DNA of 64,000 bases from Variovorax sp. PAMC26660 (GTDB lineage: Bacteria; Pseudomonadota; Gammaproteobacteria; Burkholderiales; Burkholderiaceae_C), in contig NZ_CP060295.1 of assembly GCF_014302995.1 (NCBI RefSeq), forward strand, positions 3,153,501 to 3,217,500, written 5' to 3'. Shown here one piece after another: positions 52,857 through 61,049 of the stretch. The notes below the pieces were generated by a model. The model made no database searches. It was not told where the DNA came from and saw only the letters and a program-made list of their open reading frames with translations. Every line of letters begins with the position of its first letter. The stretch's first letter is position 1. The translations under genes and the position numbers were made by a program.

Positions 52857-53657
52857 TTGGAAATCGAAATCGTCACGCTCTCCCGGCAGGGCGGGCGCAA
52901 CTACAACGAAGACGTGTTCGGCCACTGGCACGACGAGCGCTACGTGGCATGTCTCGTGGCCGATGGCGCGGGTGGCCATGGTGGCGGCGACGTGGCGGCG
53001 GCCATCGCGCGCAGCAGCGTGCTGGGCGGCTTCTCGGCCGCGCCCGGCCTCGATGCGTCGGTTCTGCGCAGGCTGGTCGAGCAGGCCAACCTCGACGTGG
53101 TGGCGGGCCAGGCCGAAGGCGGCAAGCTCGCGGGCATGCGCTCGACCATCGTGTTCGCGGCCATCGACCTCGAAAGCCAGGCGCTGGCATGGGTGCACAG
53201 CGGCGACAGCCGGGCCTACCTGTTCCGCGGCGGCGCCATCGTGGCGCGTACCACCGACCACAGCCTGGTGCAGCAGATGGTGGCTGGCGGCATGCTCGAC
53301 GAAGAAGGTGCGCGGCTGCATCCGCAGCGCAACATGCTGCTGTCGGCGCTGGGCTCGATCGAGGAGGCGCCCGACATCACCGTGTCGGACCGCATGCGCC
53401 TTTTGCCCGGCGACGTGCTGCTGCTGTGCAGCGACGGCGTGTGGGAGCCGCTGGGCGACGAGTGCCTGATCGACACGCTGCACGCCTCGCGCACGCCCAG
53501 CCAGTGGACCGAACTGCTCGACGCGCAGATCAAGGCCAATGCCAAGCCCGGCCACGACAACTACACGGCGCTCACGCTGTGGGTGATCGAGGACGACGGC
53601 GACGACGTGACGCAGCTGATGCCGGCGAGCGTGGATGAAGGAGATGCGCCGGCATAG
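52857..53657 (+). CDS. PP2C-family protein phosphatase (PppA role)
   Basis: A 266-residue cytoplasmic Ser/Thr phosphatase. Metal-binding motifs are present: RNYNEDVF (Asp19), VADGAGGHGGG (Asp36), HSGDSRAYLF, LLCSDGVWE and HDNYTAL. No transmembrane segment. It starts with TTG at 52857; no ATG or GTG is available before the first motif. It should remove the phosphate added by the kinase at 27485 to TagH, turning the T6SS off. Its location next to tagH but 23 kb from the kinase means the pathway is split within the cluster. Confidence 0.9.
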   Translation: MEIEIVTLSRQGGRNYNEDVFGHWHDERYVACLVADGAGGHGGGDVAAAIARSSVLGGFSAAPGLDASVLRRLVEQANLDVVAGQAEGGKLAGMRSTIVFAAIDLESQALAWVHSGDSRAYLFRGGAIVARTTDHSLVQQMVAGGMLDEEGARLHPQRNMLLSALGSIEEAPDITVSDRMRLLPGDVLLLCSDGVWEPLGDECLIDTLHASRTPSQWTELLDAQIKANAKPGHDNYTALTLWVIEDDGDDVTQLMPASVDEGDAPA

Positions 53658-53747
53658 GCCCGGCAGCGGGAGGCATCAGCGGCGGCGGCCGCCTGAAGCA
53701 CGCTTTGAAAAGAAGCACGCTCCCGGGCGGCGCCGCGCACCGTGCAA

Positions 53748-54119
53748 TCACGGATTGAAGGGATTCTGGGCGCGATGCCACGCGTCCATCGAGCGGACCG
53801 TCTTGATGCCGCAGATCGAATCGATCTTGCCGGCGTAGTTCTTCAGGTCCTCGCCGTTCTTGTCCTGCTGGTACTTGTAGAACCACACTGCGACGGACGT
53901 GTCCTGGTTGTACACGTCGCCCGTCAGGGCGTCTCCGTAGGGCATCTTCTCGCCCCCGAAGGTCCCGCTGAAGTAGTCCTTGAGAACCTCGTGGATCTTG
54001 CGCACATGCGGGCCCTTGCCGTTGTAGTTCGGCAGGATGTGGGCGGAATTGTGGTTGGCGGCGGCGTTCAGGCGGTCGTCGCCATAGAACAGCCAACTGG
54101 TGCATGAGTAGTTGGGCAT
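53748..54119 (-). CDS. Small peptidoglycan-binding-like protein beside hcp
   Basis: A 123-residue protein without a signal peptide or transmembrane helix. Residues 35-118 resemble a peptidoglycan-binding (PGBD-type) fold: GPHVRKIHEVLKDYF, then TGDVYNQDTSVAVWFYKYQ, then GKIDSICGIKTVRSMD, matching the helix-loop pattern in which VR.hQ..L and G..G..T..h are conserved. It lies 73 bp downstream of hcp on the same strand. Small proteins in that place are often Hcp-dependent cargo. A secreted wall-binding effector or its adaptor is therefore possible, but no catalytic site is seen. The family assignment is by pattern only. Confidence 0.55.
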   Translation of the reverse strand: MPNYSCTSWLFYGDDRLNAAANHNSAHILPNYNGKGPHVRKIHEVLKDYFSGTFGGEKMPYGDALTGDVYNQDTSVAVWFYKYQQDKNGEDLKNYAGKIDSICGIKTVRSMDAWHRAQNPFNP

Positions 54120-54192
54120 GGAATCACTCCTTGGGTCGGGCTGGCGGGCACCCGGGCAGCGGCCTGGCCGGCGTGCTGCCCGATGGGTGGCT

Positions 54193-54678
54193 TCAGTTTT
54201 CCGCCTTGGCCTTTTCCGTATCCCACTTGAATTCCGGACCCGCGCTGAGCTTGCCCGTTGCGTCCTGGACCTTGTATTCGAACTTGATCTTCTTGTAGGA
54301 GCAGGAGACGGACTCCGACACCTCGCCGTTCTGGATGCCGCTGACCTGCACGCTGGTGATGAAGACGTTCTCCAGCGTGATGGTGATGTAGTCCTCCTGC
54401 TTGCCGCCGGCCTTGCGACCGGTGAGCTTGAGTTCGTCCAGGTGCGTGCCCGAGGCACAGCGCTGCGCCAGGTTGGGCGACTGCTTGCCGTAGTGGGCGG
54501 TGAAGGTCAGGTCGGCCGGCTCGGCCTTGCCGCTGCCGGAGCCACCGCCGCTCTGGGCGCTGCTGTGGTTGCTCACGGCCCACGACCAGCTCGTGATCTC
54601 GATTTCTTTCTCGTGATTTTCCTTGCCGGACTCGCCTTCGACGCCTTTGGGCTTGACGAAAAAGTCTGAAGCTGCCAT
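54193..54678 (-). CDS. hcp: T6SS tube protein Hcp (TssD)
   Basis: A 161-residue canonical Hcp of the Hcp1 type. Signatures: GESGKENHEKEIEITSWSW at the start, ADLTFTAHYGKQSP in the middle, and the last strands VSESVSCSYKKIKFEYKVQ. It forms hexameric rings that stack into the expelled tube and carry small effectors in the lumen. A clear ribosome site (AAGGAG) precedes the ATG. The 172 bp gap upstream contains a terminator-like hairpin after tssC, so hcp is probably transcribed mainly from its own promoter, as expected for a protein needed in bulk. I could not identify that promoter. Confidence 0.96.
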   Translation of the reverse strand: MAASDFFVKPKGVEGESGKENHEKEIEITSWSWAVSNHSSAQSGGGSGSGKAEPADLTFTAHYGKQSPNLAQRCASGTHLDELKLTGRKAGGKQEDYITITLENVFITSVQVSGIQNGEVSESVSCSYKKIKFEYKVQDATGKLSAGPEFKWDTEKAKAEN

Positions 54679-54791
54679 TTCAATGCTCCTTGATGATGCC
54701 CATGGGTTGCGGGCGGGTGGTTGATCGACTGTGGTGTGACTGCCCCCGTTCCGTTCGTTGAAGCTGCGTTGCGGGAGCTACATGGAGAACG

Positions 54792-54822
54792 AAAAAAGGG
54801 GCGCCGGTTTGAAGCGCCGGCT
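54792..54822 (-). terminator. Terminator-like hairpin between tssC and hcp
   Basis: Read on the reverse strand, a G+C-rich stem (GGCGC pairing with GCGCC) around the loop TTCAAACCG is followed by CCCCTTTTTT. A second T-run lies on its upstream side. The stem is short (5 bp), so partial termination or transcript processing between tssC and hcp is more likely than a full stop. Confidence 0.5.
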
Positions 54823-54850
54823 CGGAAAAAAAAGACGGTTGCCTATCGGC

Positions 54851-56347
54851 TCACTTGGCGCCCTTGGCCGAGGGCAGCTTGGAGACCAGCCGCAGCGAGA
54901 CCGTCAGGCCTTCGAGCTGGTAGTGCGGGCGCAGGAAGAACTTGGAGCTGTAGTAGCCGGGGTTGCCTTCGACTTCTTCCACCACGACTTCGGCGGCGGC
55001 CAGCGGCTTGCGCGACTTGGTTTCCTCCGACGAGTTGGCGGGGTCGCCGTCGACGTAGTTCATGATCCATTTGTTGAGCCAGCGCTGCATGTCCTCGCGC
55101 TCCTTGAAGCTGCCGACCTTGTCGCGCACGATGCACTTGAGGTAGTGCGCAAAGCGATTGCAGGCAAAGAGGTACGGCAGGCGTGCGGCCAGGTTCGCGT
55201 TGGCCGTGGCATCGGGATCGTCGTACTCCGCAGGCTTGTTGAGCGACTGCGCACCGATGAAGGCCGCGAAGTCGGAGTTCTTGCGATGGATCAGCGAGAG
55301 CAGGCCGGCCTTCGACAGTTCGGCCTCGCGCCGGTCGCTGATGGCGATCTCGGTCGGGCACTTCTGGTCGACACCGCCGTCGTCGCTCGGGAAGGTGTGC
55401 AGCGGCAGGTTCTCCACCGCGCCGCCCGACTCGATGCCGCGGATGCGCGAGCCCCAGCCGTAGAGCTTGTACGAGCGGTTGATGTTGGTCGCCATGGCAT
55501 AGGCGGCGTTGGCCCAGGCGTACTTGCTGTGATCGGCGCCGGCCGTGTCTTCCTCGAAGTCGAACTCCTCCACCGGGTTGGTGTTGGCGCCGTAGGGCGT
55601 GCGCGCCAGGAAGCGCGGCATGCACATGCCCAGGTACTTGGAGTCGTCCGACTCGCGCAGGCTGCGCCAGCCGGCGTACTCGGGCGTGAGGAAGATCTTG
55701 GTCAGGTCGCGCGGGTTGGCCAGCTCCTGCCACGACTCCATCTGCATCAGGTTCGGGCTGGCGCCGGTGATGAAGGGCGCGTGCGCCGAAGCCGCGATCT
55801 TGGCCATCTCGCCGAGCAGCTCGACGTCGGGCGGGCTCTGGTCGAAGTGGTAGTCGCCGACGATCGCGCCGAAGGGCTCGCCGCCGAACTGGCCGTACTC
55901 CTGCTCGTAGATCTTCTTGAACATCGGGCTCTGGTCCCAGGCCGCGCCCTTGAACTTCTTGAGGTTCTTGGCCAGCTCCACCTTCGAGATGTCCATCACC
56001 CGGATCTTCAGGTGCTCGTCGGTCTCGGTGTTGGTCACCATGTAGTGCAGGCCGCGCCACGCACTCTCGAGCTTCTGGTAGTCGGGGTGGTGGATGACCT
56101 TGTTCACCTGTTCGGTGAGCTTAGCGTCGATCGCGGCGATCATGGCCTGGATCGACTTGGTCACGTCCTTGCCGATGACGGTGCTGTTGCTCAGCGCCTG
56201 CTGCGCGAGCGTGAGCACGGCGGCTTCGACGGCGCTCTTGGCTTCGTCGCTGCGCGGCTTGAATTCCTTTTGCAGGAGCGAAGAGAAATCGCTGCCTGCG
56301 TAGGCTACGTCTTTCAGTGCGCTCTGCTGTTCGAGTGCGTCGGCCAT
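54851..56347 (-). CDS. tssC: T6SS contractile sheath large subunit TssC (VipB)
   Basis: A 498-residue sheath subunit. Family segments include YQKLESAWRGLHYMVTNTE, FGAIVGDYHFDQSPPDVELL, SWQELANPRDLTKIF, MCMPRFLARTPYG and FACNRFAHYLKCIVRDKVG; the C-terminus (YYSSKFFLRPHYQLEGLTVSLRLVSKLP) is typical. With TssB it builds the sheath that contracts and is later disassembled by ClpV. It follows tssB by 29 bp. Length is standard. Confidence 0.96.
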   Translation of the reverse strand: MADALEQQSALKDVAYAGSDFSSLLQKEFKPRSDEAKSAVEAAVLTLAQQALSNSTVIGKDVTKSIQAMIAAIDAKLTEQVNKVIHHPDYQKLESAWRGLHYMVTNTETDEHLKIRVMDISKVELAKNLKKFKGAAWDQSPMFKKIYEQEYGQFGGEPFGAIVGDYHFDQSPPDVELLGEMAKIAASAHAPFITGASPNLMQMESWQELANPRDLTKIFLTPEYAGWRSLRESDDSKYLGMCMPRFLARTPYGANTNPVEEFDFEEDTAGADHSKYAWANAAYAMATNINRSYKLYGWGSRIRGIESGGAVENLPLHTFPSDDGGVDQKCPTEIAISDRREAELSKAGLLSLIHRKNSDFAAFIGAQSLNKPAEYDDPDATANANLAARLPYLFACNRFAHYLKCIVRDKVGSFKEREDMQRWLNKWIMNYVDGDPANSSEETKSRKPLAAAEVVVEEVEGNPGYYSSKFFLRPHYQLEGLTVSLRLVSKLPSAKGAK

Positions 56348-56376
56348 GGTGAATTACTCCTCGTTGTCTGGATGGG

Positions 56377-56892
56377 TCAGGCGGCCGGCGTGGCGCCGTC
56401 GTCGGGCTTCTTGCTGGCGGCCAGCGTCTGCAGCAGGGCCGGGTCTTCGAGCACCTTGGCCAGCAGGTCTTCGGCGCCGCCCTTGCCATCCATGTAGGTG
56501 ACAAGGTTCGACAACTGCGTGCGCGCTTCGAGCAGCTTGTTGAGCGCGCCGACCTTGCGGGCCACGGCAGCGGGAGAAAAGTCCTCCATGTTCTCGAAGG
56601 TGAGTTCGACCTTCAGGTCGCCTTCGCCGGTGAGCGAGTTCTCCACCGCGAAGGCCGCGCGCGGCTTCATGGCCTTCATGCGCGCATCGAAGTTGTCGAC
56701 GTCGATCTCCAGGAACTTGCGATCGACCACTGGCGCGAGCGGGTCGGCCGGCTTGCCCGAGAGGTCGGCCAGCACGCCCATCACGAAGGGAAGCTGCACC
56801 TTCTTCTCGGCGCCGTACAGCTCCACGTCGTATTCGATCTGGACCCGTGGCGCCCGGTTGCGGGCGATGAATTTCTGACTGCTCTTGGCCAT
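56377..56892 (-). CDS. tssB: T6SS contractile sheath small subunit TssB (VipA)
   Basis: A 171-residue protein beginning MAKSSQKFIARNRAPRVQI and containing the conserved ELPFVMG-type segment (here VQLPFVMGVLADLSG) and DRKFLEIDVDNFD. The C-terminal helices (LLEARTQLSNLVTYMDGK) contact TssC; the N-terminal helix region of the pair is the ClpV target. It lies between tssA (51 bp upstream) and tssC, in one reverse-strand operon. A good ribosome site (AAGGAG) precedes the start. Confidence 0.96.
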   Translation of the reverse strand: MAKSSQKFIARNRAPRVQIEYDVELYGAEKKVQLPFVMGVLADLSGKPADPLAPVVDRKFLEIDVDNFDARMKAMKPRAAFAVENSLTGEGDLKVELTFENMEDFSPAAVARKVGALNKLLEARTQLSNLVTYMDGKGGAEDLLAKVLEDPALLQTLAASKKPDDGATPAA

Positions 56893-56943
56893 GGAGATGC
56901 TCCTTGCGGGTGTGAATGGGGTGCGGGTCGGGTGCTCGCCGGG

Positions 56944-57981
56944 TTATTCGGAAGGGCGCTTGCCCGTCACGGTTTCGATGGTGTCCATCGCGTTGGGCGC
57001 GAGGTTGGCCATGATTTCGAGAAAGCTCACACCGATGAGCTTCTTGGCGCGCTCGATCAGCAGCGGCGCGGGGTTGCCGGGCTCGGACTGTTCGAGGTAG
57101 CGGATCACGCGGTCGAGCATCTGCACGGCGTCCTGCCGGTTCTGGATCTCGCCGCGCACGGCGGCGGGGCGGGCGGTCGCGCCTTCGGCCTGCGATCCGT
57201 CGGCTTCGGCATCCGCGCCGGCGGGCGCTTCTTCCGTTGCACCGGTGGCGGCGCCGCAGGCTTTCTTCAGCACGCGGGCGACGGCGCGAAGCGGGGTCAG
57301 GTCGATCGCATCGGAGCGGCCGGTGCGATCGGCCAGCAAGGCCTGCAGCCTGTCGAGGAGGACGGGCACGTCTGCCGCGGTCCGCAGCAGTTCGGGCCGC
57401 GACGCCTGGATGGCCTCGAGGCCACCCTGGACCTGCGAGGCCGAGTAAGTGGCTTCACCGCCCACGGCGTCCAGCACGTTGTGGGCGACGGCAATGTCGC
57501 GCACGCGTATCGGCCCCACGCCGGCTGCCACGCCCACCTGTGCGTCGTACAGCTCGCGCAGCATCGTCTGGTTCTCGTCGCAGAACGGCGCGAGCGCGTT
57601 CAGGCGCATGGTCGGGTCGTTGTCGTCGTCGGCATCCAGCTTTGGATGTATGCCTTCCCAGAAGGTGTCGAGCAGGCTGTTCAGCAACTGGAGCCCGGCG
57701 ACAAATCCGGCCACGCCCTGCATGCGCGTGGCGGCGCGCAGCAGCAGCACTGCGGCGCGCACGTCCTTGCTGCGGCGCAAGATTGCATCGGCCTGATCCG
57801 CCACCTCGCGCCACTCGGGTTCGACCGCGGGGATCACGGTGTCGCCGAACTGCTGCTCGGGCTTGCCCTGCGCGGCGGCCACGAGCGCGGTGAAGTCCGC
57901 GTCGTACTCCAGGTCGTCGCCGCACGGCGAGGCCTCGCCGATGGGCGCGAGCAGTGCTTGTGCAAGTTCGGGAGTCAGCAT
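56944..57981 (-). CDS. tssA: T6SS assembly protein TssA
   Basis: A 345-residue ImpA-type protein. The N-terminal ImpA_N domain shows LLAPIGEASPCGDDLEYDADF and the region around EWREVADQADAILRRSKDVR. A linker rich in Ala, Gly and Glu (235-275) is followed by a short C-terminal helical domain (QNRQDAVQMLDRVIRYLEQSEPGNPAPLLIERAKKL) of the short TssA class. TssA coordinates tube and sheath polymerisation from the baseplate. It leads the reverse-strand operon and is divergent from tssJ with 71 bp between the starts. Confidence 0.94.
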   Translation of the reverse strand: MLTPELAQALLAPIGEASPCGDDLEYDADFTALVAAAQGKPEQQFGDTVIPAVEPEWREVADQADAILRRSKDVRAAVLLLRAATRMQGVAGFVAGLQLLNSLLDTFWEGIHPKLDADDDNDPTMRLNALAPFCDENQTMLRELYDAQVGVAAGVGPIRVRDIAVAHNVLDAVGGEATYSASQVQGGLEAIQASRPELLRTAADVPVLLDRLQALLADRTGRSDAIDLTPLRAVARVLKKACGAATGATEEAPAGADAEADGSQAEGATARPAAVRGEIQNRQDAVQMLDRVIRYLEQSEPGNPAPLLIERAKKLIGVSFLEIMANLAPNAMDTIETVTGKRPSE

Positions 57982-57982
57982 G

Positions 57983-58010
57983 TTGCCTGTTGGAGTTCGC
58001 TGGTGATAAT
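57983..58010 (+). promoter_or_regulatory. Candidate promoter for tssJ
   Basis: In the 71 bp gap between the divergent tssA and tssJ genes, TTGCCT (57983-57988) and GATAAT (58005-58010) are spaced by 16 bp, with an extended -10 TG at 58001-58002. The start codon of tssJ lies 42 bp downstream. The tssA promoter on the other strand must lie in the same region; I could not place it. Confidence 0.45.
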
Positions 58011-58052
58011 CAAAGATGCGTCAGGACCGGTCAATGCAACGAAGGGAATAGC

Positions 58053-58565
58053 ATGCGCACGCTCGGTACACACCATTCGTCCTATGAAGGCTTTCTTGCT
58101 GGCGCTTCGCGGCGCCGTATTGCAGCTTTCGGCCTTGCTGCAGCGGGTCTTTTCATCGCGGGCTGCGCGAGCAAGCCGGTGGTCACGCCGGTGTCGATCA
58201 CGCTGGTGGCTGGCGCCGACGCCAACCCCGATGCGCGCGGGCGTGCCTCGCCGCTCACGGTGCGCGTGTATGCGCTGAAGTCGTCGGGGCCTTTCGAGGG
58301 CGCCGATTTCTTCTCGCTGTTCGAGAAAGACCAGGCCACGCTCGGCGCCGAACTCGTGCAGCGCGAAGAAGTGCTGCTGCGGCCCGGTGAAAGCCGCAAG
58401 CTCGATCTCACCTTGCCGGCCGACGCGAAGGCCATCGGCGTGATGGCGGCGTTCCGCGACCTCGACCGTGCACGCTGGCGCGAGGTGCGCGCGGTGGAGC
58501 CGGGCAAGGCGAAAACGCTCAACGTGACCTTCGGCGCGCGCCAGATTCGCATCGACGCCAGGTAG
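58053..58565 (+). CDS. tssJ: T6SS outer-membrane lipoprotein TssJ
   Basis: A 170-residue lipoprotein. The signal sequence contains two Arg residues before a hydrophobic core and a lipobox LFIAGC with Cys38. The mature part is a transthyretin-like beta sandwich (SPLTVRVYALKSSGPFEGADFFSLFEKDQ, EVLLRPGESRKLDLTLPADAKAIGVMAAFRDLD). TssJ binds the periplasmic end of TssM and tethers the complex to the outer membrane. The ATG at 58053 has an AAGG site upstream; the 33 residues before it in the same frame have no lipoprotein character. It converges with the following gene with 16 bp between stops. Confidence 0.93.
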   Translation: MRTLGTHHSSYEGFLAGASRRRIAAFGLAAAGLFIAGCASKPVVTPVSITLVAGADANPDARGRASPLTVRVYALKSSGPFEGADFFSLFEKDQATLGAELVQREEVLLRPGESRKLDLTLPADAKAIGVMAAFRDLDRARWREVRAVEPGKAKTLNVTFGARQIRIDAR

Positions 58566-58581
58566 GCACGGGCTTGGGCTT

Positions 58582-59712
58582 TCACAGCGGCCCCGTCGCG
58601 GTGTTGGAAGACGGGCGCCCCGGCCGCACCAGCGGTTGGTCGACCGGCAGGAAGTGCGTGAACAGGTCGCCGACGAAGGCGCCGCCGGTGGCCTCCGATG
58701 CCGACGCAGTGAAGTAAATGCCACGCCAGCGCGGCGCGCGCGAGCCCTTGCCGTGGCCCTCGAACAGCACTTGCGCGAACTGCCGCAATGCAGGCTGCAG
58801 CGCACGCACCGCTTCCACGAATTCATGAATCGCGAGCTGGCCCGCAGGTCCCGCCTGCTCGCGCAGCAGGCCCATGCGCAGGCCGTGCAACTGCTGCGCG
58901 ATGGGATTGAACACGGCGTCGAATCGCTCGCCGGCCGGCGTGTCGATGACGGGGGACGGATCGGTCAGGCGGTGGCCCAGCACCTGCGCCAGCACCTCGG
59001 GCGGCAAGGCACCGCGCAGCGTGGCGTAGCCCGCGAGCTGTTCGAGGCCGGTCACCACGAGGTAGGTGGGCAACTGCAGGCGCAAGGTGTCGCTGGCCTC
59101 GTCGAGCACGCGGCGCATTCTGGCGGCCAGGGGCAGCAGTTCCGTCGCATCCGCGTGCAGCAGGTCGCTCGCGCCGACGCACGCCACCAGGCCGTTGAGC
59201 GGCAGGCGTTCGCACCGCTGCGCCAGCAGGAGCAGCGATTGCAGCCACAGGCCCCGAAAAGGCGGCGTGCCGGCCGCGTCGCCGACCGCGTGCGGATGGA
59301 TCTCGATGGCCACGGTCGCGCCGGTCAGCCACCAGTGCCACCAGGCGCTGCTGGCGGCGGGTTCGTGATCGGGTGTGGGCACGCGTTCGCCGTGCGCCGT
59401 CGCAAGCAGGCCCCGCAGGTTGGCGGCGGTGTCGCCGAAGAACAGGAGCCATGGAACGGGCGCCGCAGTGCGTGGCCTCGCTGCGCGACGCAGGGCCTGC
59501 TGCGCCTGCGCCATGCTTTCCTCGAGGGCGTCGAGTGCCATCTCGCCGCTCTCGCTGGCCGGCATGCCCAGCGCGTCGATGCGCCGCCGCAGCGCGCGGC
59601 GGCGCGCACCGCGGCCCGCATCGTGCACCACGGCATACAGCAGAGCGAAACCGATCACGCACAGCGCCAGCAGGAGCCAGAAGCGAACGTTGGGCGACAG
59701 CAGGGCGTTCAT
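58582..59712 (-). CDS. Short TssM-like protein without Walker A motif
   Basis: A 376-residue membrane protein related to the N-terminal third of TssM. One helix (9-30) is followed by a cytoplasmic domain. Where TssM reads LPWYVFIGAPGAGKTTAL, this protein reads VPWLLFFGDTAANLRGLL, so the nucleotide-binding lysine is absent. The later IcmF_N pattern is kept (LLLLAQRCERLPLNGLVACVG, QLPTYLVVTGLEQL, GIYFTASASEATGG). The large periplasmic region of TssM is missing. The ATG at 59712 overlaps the stop of the TssL-like gene (ATGA). The frame is open throughout, which argues against a decaying pseudogene and for a dedicated pseudo-NTPase partner. Confidence 0.75.
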   Translation of the reverse strand: MNALLSPNVRFWLLLALCVIGFALLYAVVHDAGRGARRRALRRRIDALGMPASESGEMALDALEESMAQAQQALRRAARPRTAAPVPWLLFFGDTAANLRGLLATAHGERVPTPDHEPAASSAWWHWWLTGATVAIEIHPHAVGDAAGTPPFRGLWLQSLLLLAQRCERLPLNGLVACVGASDLLHADATELLPLAARMRRVLDEASDTLRLQLPTYLVVTGLEQLAGYATLRGALPPEVLAQVLGHRLTDPSPVIDTPAGERFDAVFNPIAQQLHGLRMGLLREQAGPAGQLAIHEFVEAVRALQPALRQFAQVLFEGHGKGSRAPRWRGIYFTASASEATGGAFVGDLFTHFLPVDQPLVRPGRPSSNTATGPL

Positions 59713-61034
59713 CGCGAGACCGTCTCGAGGAACACGAAGTCGGCGATCAGCCGGTCGCTGTTCTTGCTGGCCGCCAGTGCCTCGCGCAGCCGCAGCAGGT
59801 AGGCGGAGGCCAGCTCGTAGGGCGGCCGGTCGGAGGTTTCGCTGAACGGCATCGGCGCCGACAGCACGGTGATCAGCACGTTGCCGAAAGGCGGGCTCAC
59901 GAGCCAGCTCGACGGGATGTCGCGGCCCAGCTCCAGTGTTTCGCCGGCGTGCAGCCGCGTGGGTGTCTGCCCGGTGTTGAGATGCATGACCGACCCGTCG
60001 GCGGTGTAGTAGTCGACCCAGATGTAGCTGTCGTGGTGCGGTGCCACCACCTGCACGCGCACGCTGTCGCCTTCGCGCAGCTTGCCGTCGCGGGCCGAAG
60101 GCGCGCTCACGTCGAGCCCGTAGGCCTTCTCGTGGTTGCGGGTCTGGTAGGGCTTGAGGATGGCGAACACTTCGCAGTGCGGCCATACGCGCAGGCCGAC
60201 GTCGAAGCGCGGCGCCTTGACGCCGGGCATGGCGCTCACCTCGCGCTCGACCCTCGGCAGGTCGCCGGGCAGCGAGACGAAGCCGGTCACCTGCGTGCGG
60301 CCTTCCTTGTCGACCGACGCCGTGAGGTCCGCGCAGGCAAAGCTCTGCAGATGCTGTTCGACGCGCTGTGCGAGCGTCGTGCCCGCCGTCGGCGGCCCGG
60401 TCGACCAGAGCCACAGCAGGTAGAGCAGCGGCAGCAGCAGGGCGAGCACCGCGCCGCTGCGCAGCAGGGACCGGTCGCGCCGGCGCGTGTCGTTGGGGCC
60501 GCGCGGGTCGGGCACGCCGTAGGGCTGCGGTGTGATGTGGTCTTGCGCCAGGCTGCCGGTGGCCAGCGGGCGAATCCGCAGTTGCTGGCCGTGCAGGTCT
60601 TTCAGCTTGCCGAGTTCGCCCTGGTCGCCGTCCTCGAAGTAGTACTGGCCCTTGAAGCCCAGCGCCAGCGCGTGCCAGTAGACCTCGCGCACTTCGTCGT
60701 CCTGCGCCGTCAGTGCCGAGAGGTGGTGGAAGAACTCGCTGTGCGCGTTGCTGGAATTGAAGAGCTGCGCCTGCAGCGGTGGTGCGCCGCCGGCTGCGCC
60801 GGGGTGGCGCGCGAGGATCTCGTCGATCCACGCCACCATCGCGAACGCGGCCGATTCGATCTGCGGCGCGGGCGTGCCCGATGCGCCGGCGTCGCTGCGC
60901 GCCGCGTCGAGCAGCCGCAGCGCCTGTTGCTGCGCCGCATCGTGCGACAGGGTGGGGCGATCATGTGCGATCGCAGCGTCGAGGGCGAGGCCGAATGCGA
61001 TGAATGCCGAGAAGCAATCGAACAGGCGGGCCAT
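59709..61034 (-). CDS. Second TssL-like protein: DotU, BON-like and DUF4384-like domains
   Basis: A 441-residue protein. Residues 1-160 are a DotU-type cytoplasmic domain (FAMVAWIDEILARHP, ALGFKGQYYFEDGDQGEL). One transmembrane helix lies at 193-211. The periplasmic part has a BON-like domain (225-285; VDKEGRTQVTGFVSLPGDLPRV) and a DUF4384-like beta domain (about 300-400; YIWVDYYTADGSVMHLNTGQTP). The OmpA domain of the primary TssL is absent. It is coupled to the short TssM-like gene and forms a two-gene unit on the reverse strand. It is best read as half of an accessory envelope complex or a regulator of the main one. Confidence 0.8.
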   Translation of the reverse strand: MARLFDCFSAFIAFGLALDAAIAHDRPTLSHDAAQQQALRLLDAARSDAGASGTPAPQIESAAFAMVAWIDEILARHPGAAGGAPPLQAQLFNSSNAHSEFFHHLSALTAQDDEVREVYWHALALGFKGQYYFEDGDQGELGKLKDLHGQQLRIRPLATGSLAQDHITPQPYGVPDPRGPNDTRRRDRSLLRSGAVLALLLPLLYLLWLWSTGPPTAGTTLAQRVEQHLQSFACADLTASVDKEGRTQVTGFVSLPGDLPRVEREVSAMPGVKAPRFDVGLRVWPHCEVFAILKPYQTRNHEKAYGLDVSAPSARDGKLREGDSVRVQVVAPHHDSYIWVDYYTADGSVMHLNTGQTPTRLHAGETLELGRDIPSSWLVSPPFGNVLITVLSAPMPFSETSDRPPYELASAYLLRLREALAASKNSDRLIADFVFLETVSR

Positions 61035-61049
61035 GACTGTGCTCGCTTA

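Noticed and set aside
58582..59712. Pseudogene fragment of tssM
   Set aside because: The frame is complete, coupled to its neighbour by ATGA and keeps IcmF_N-like blocks; only the Walker A and the later region are absent.
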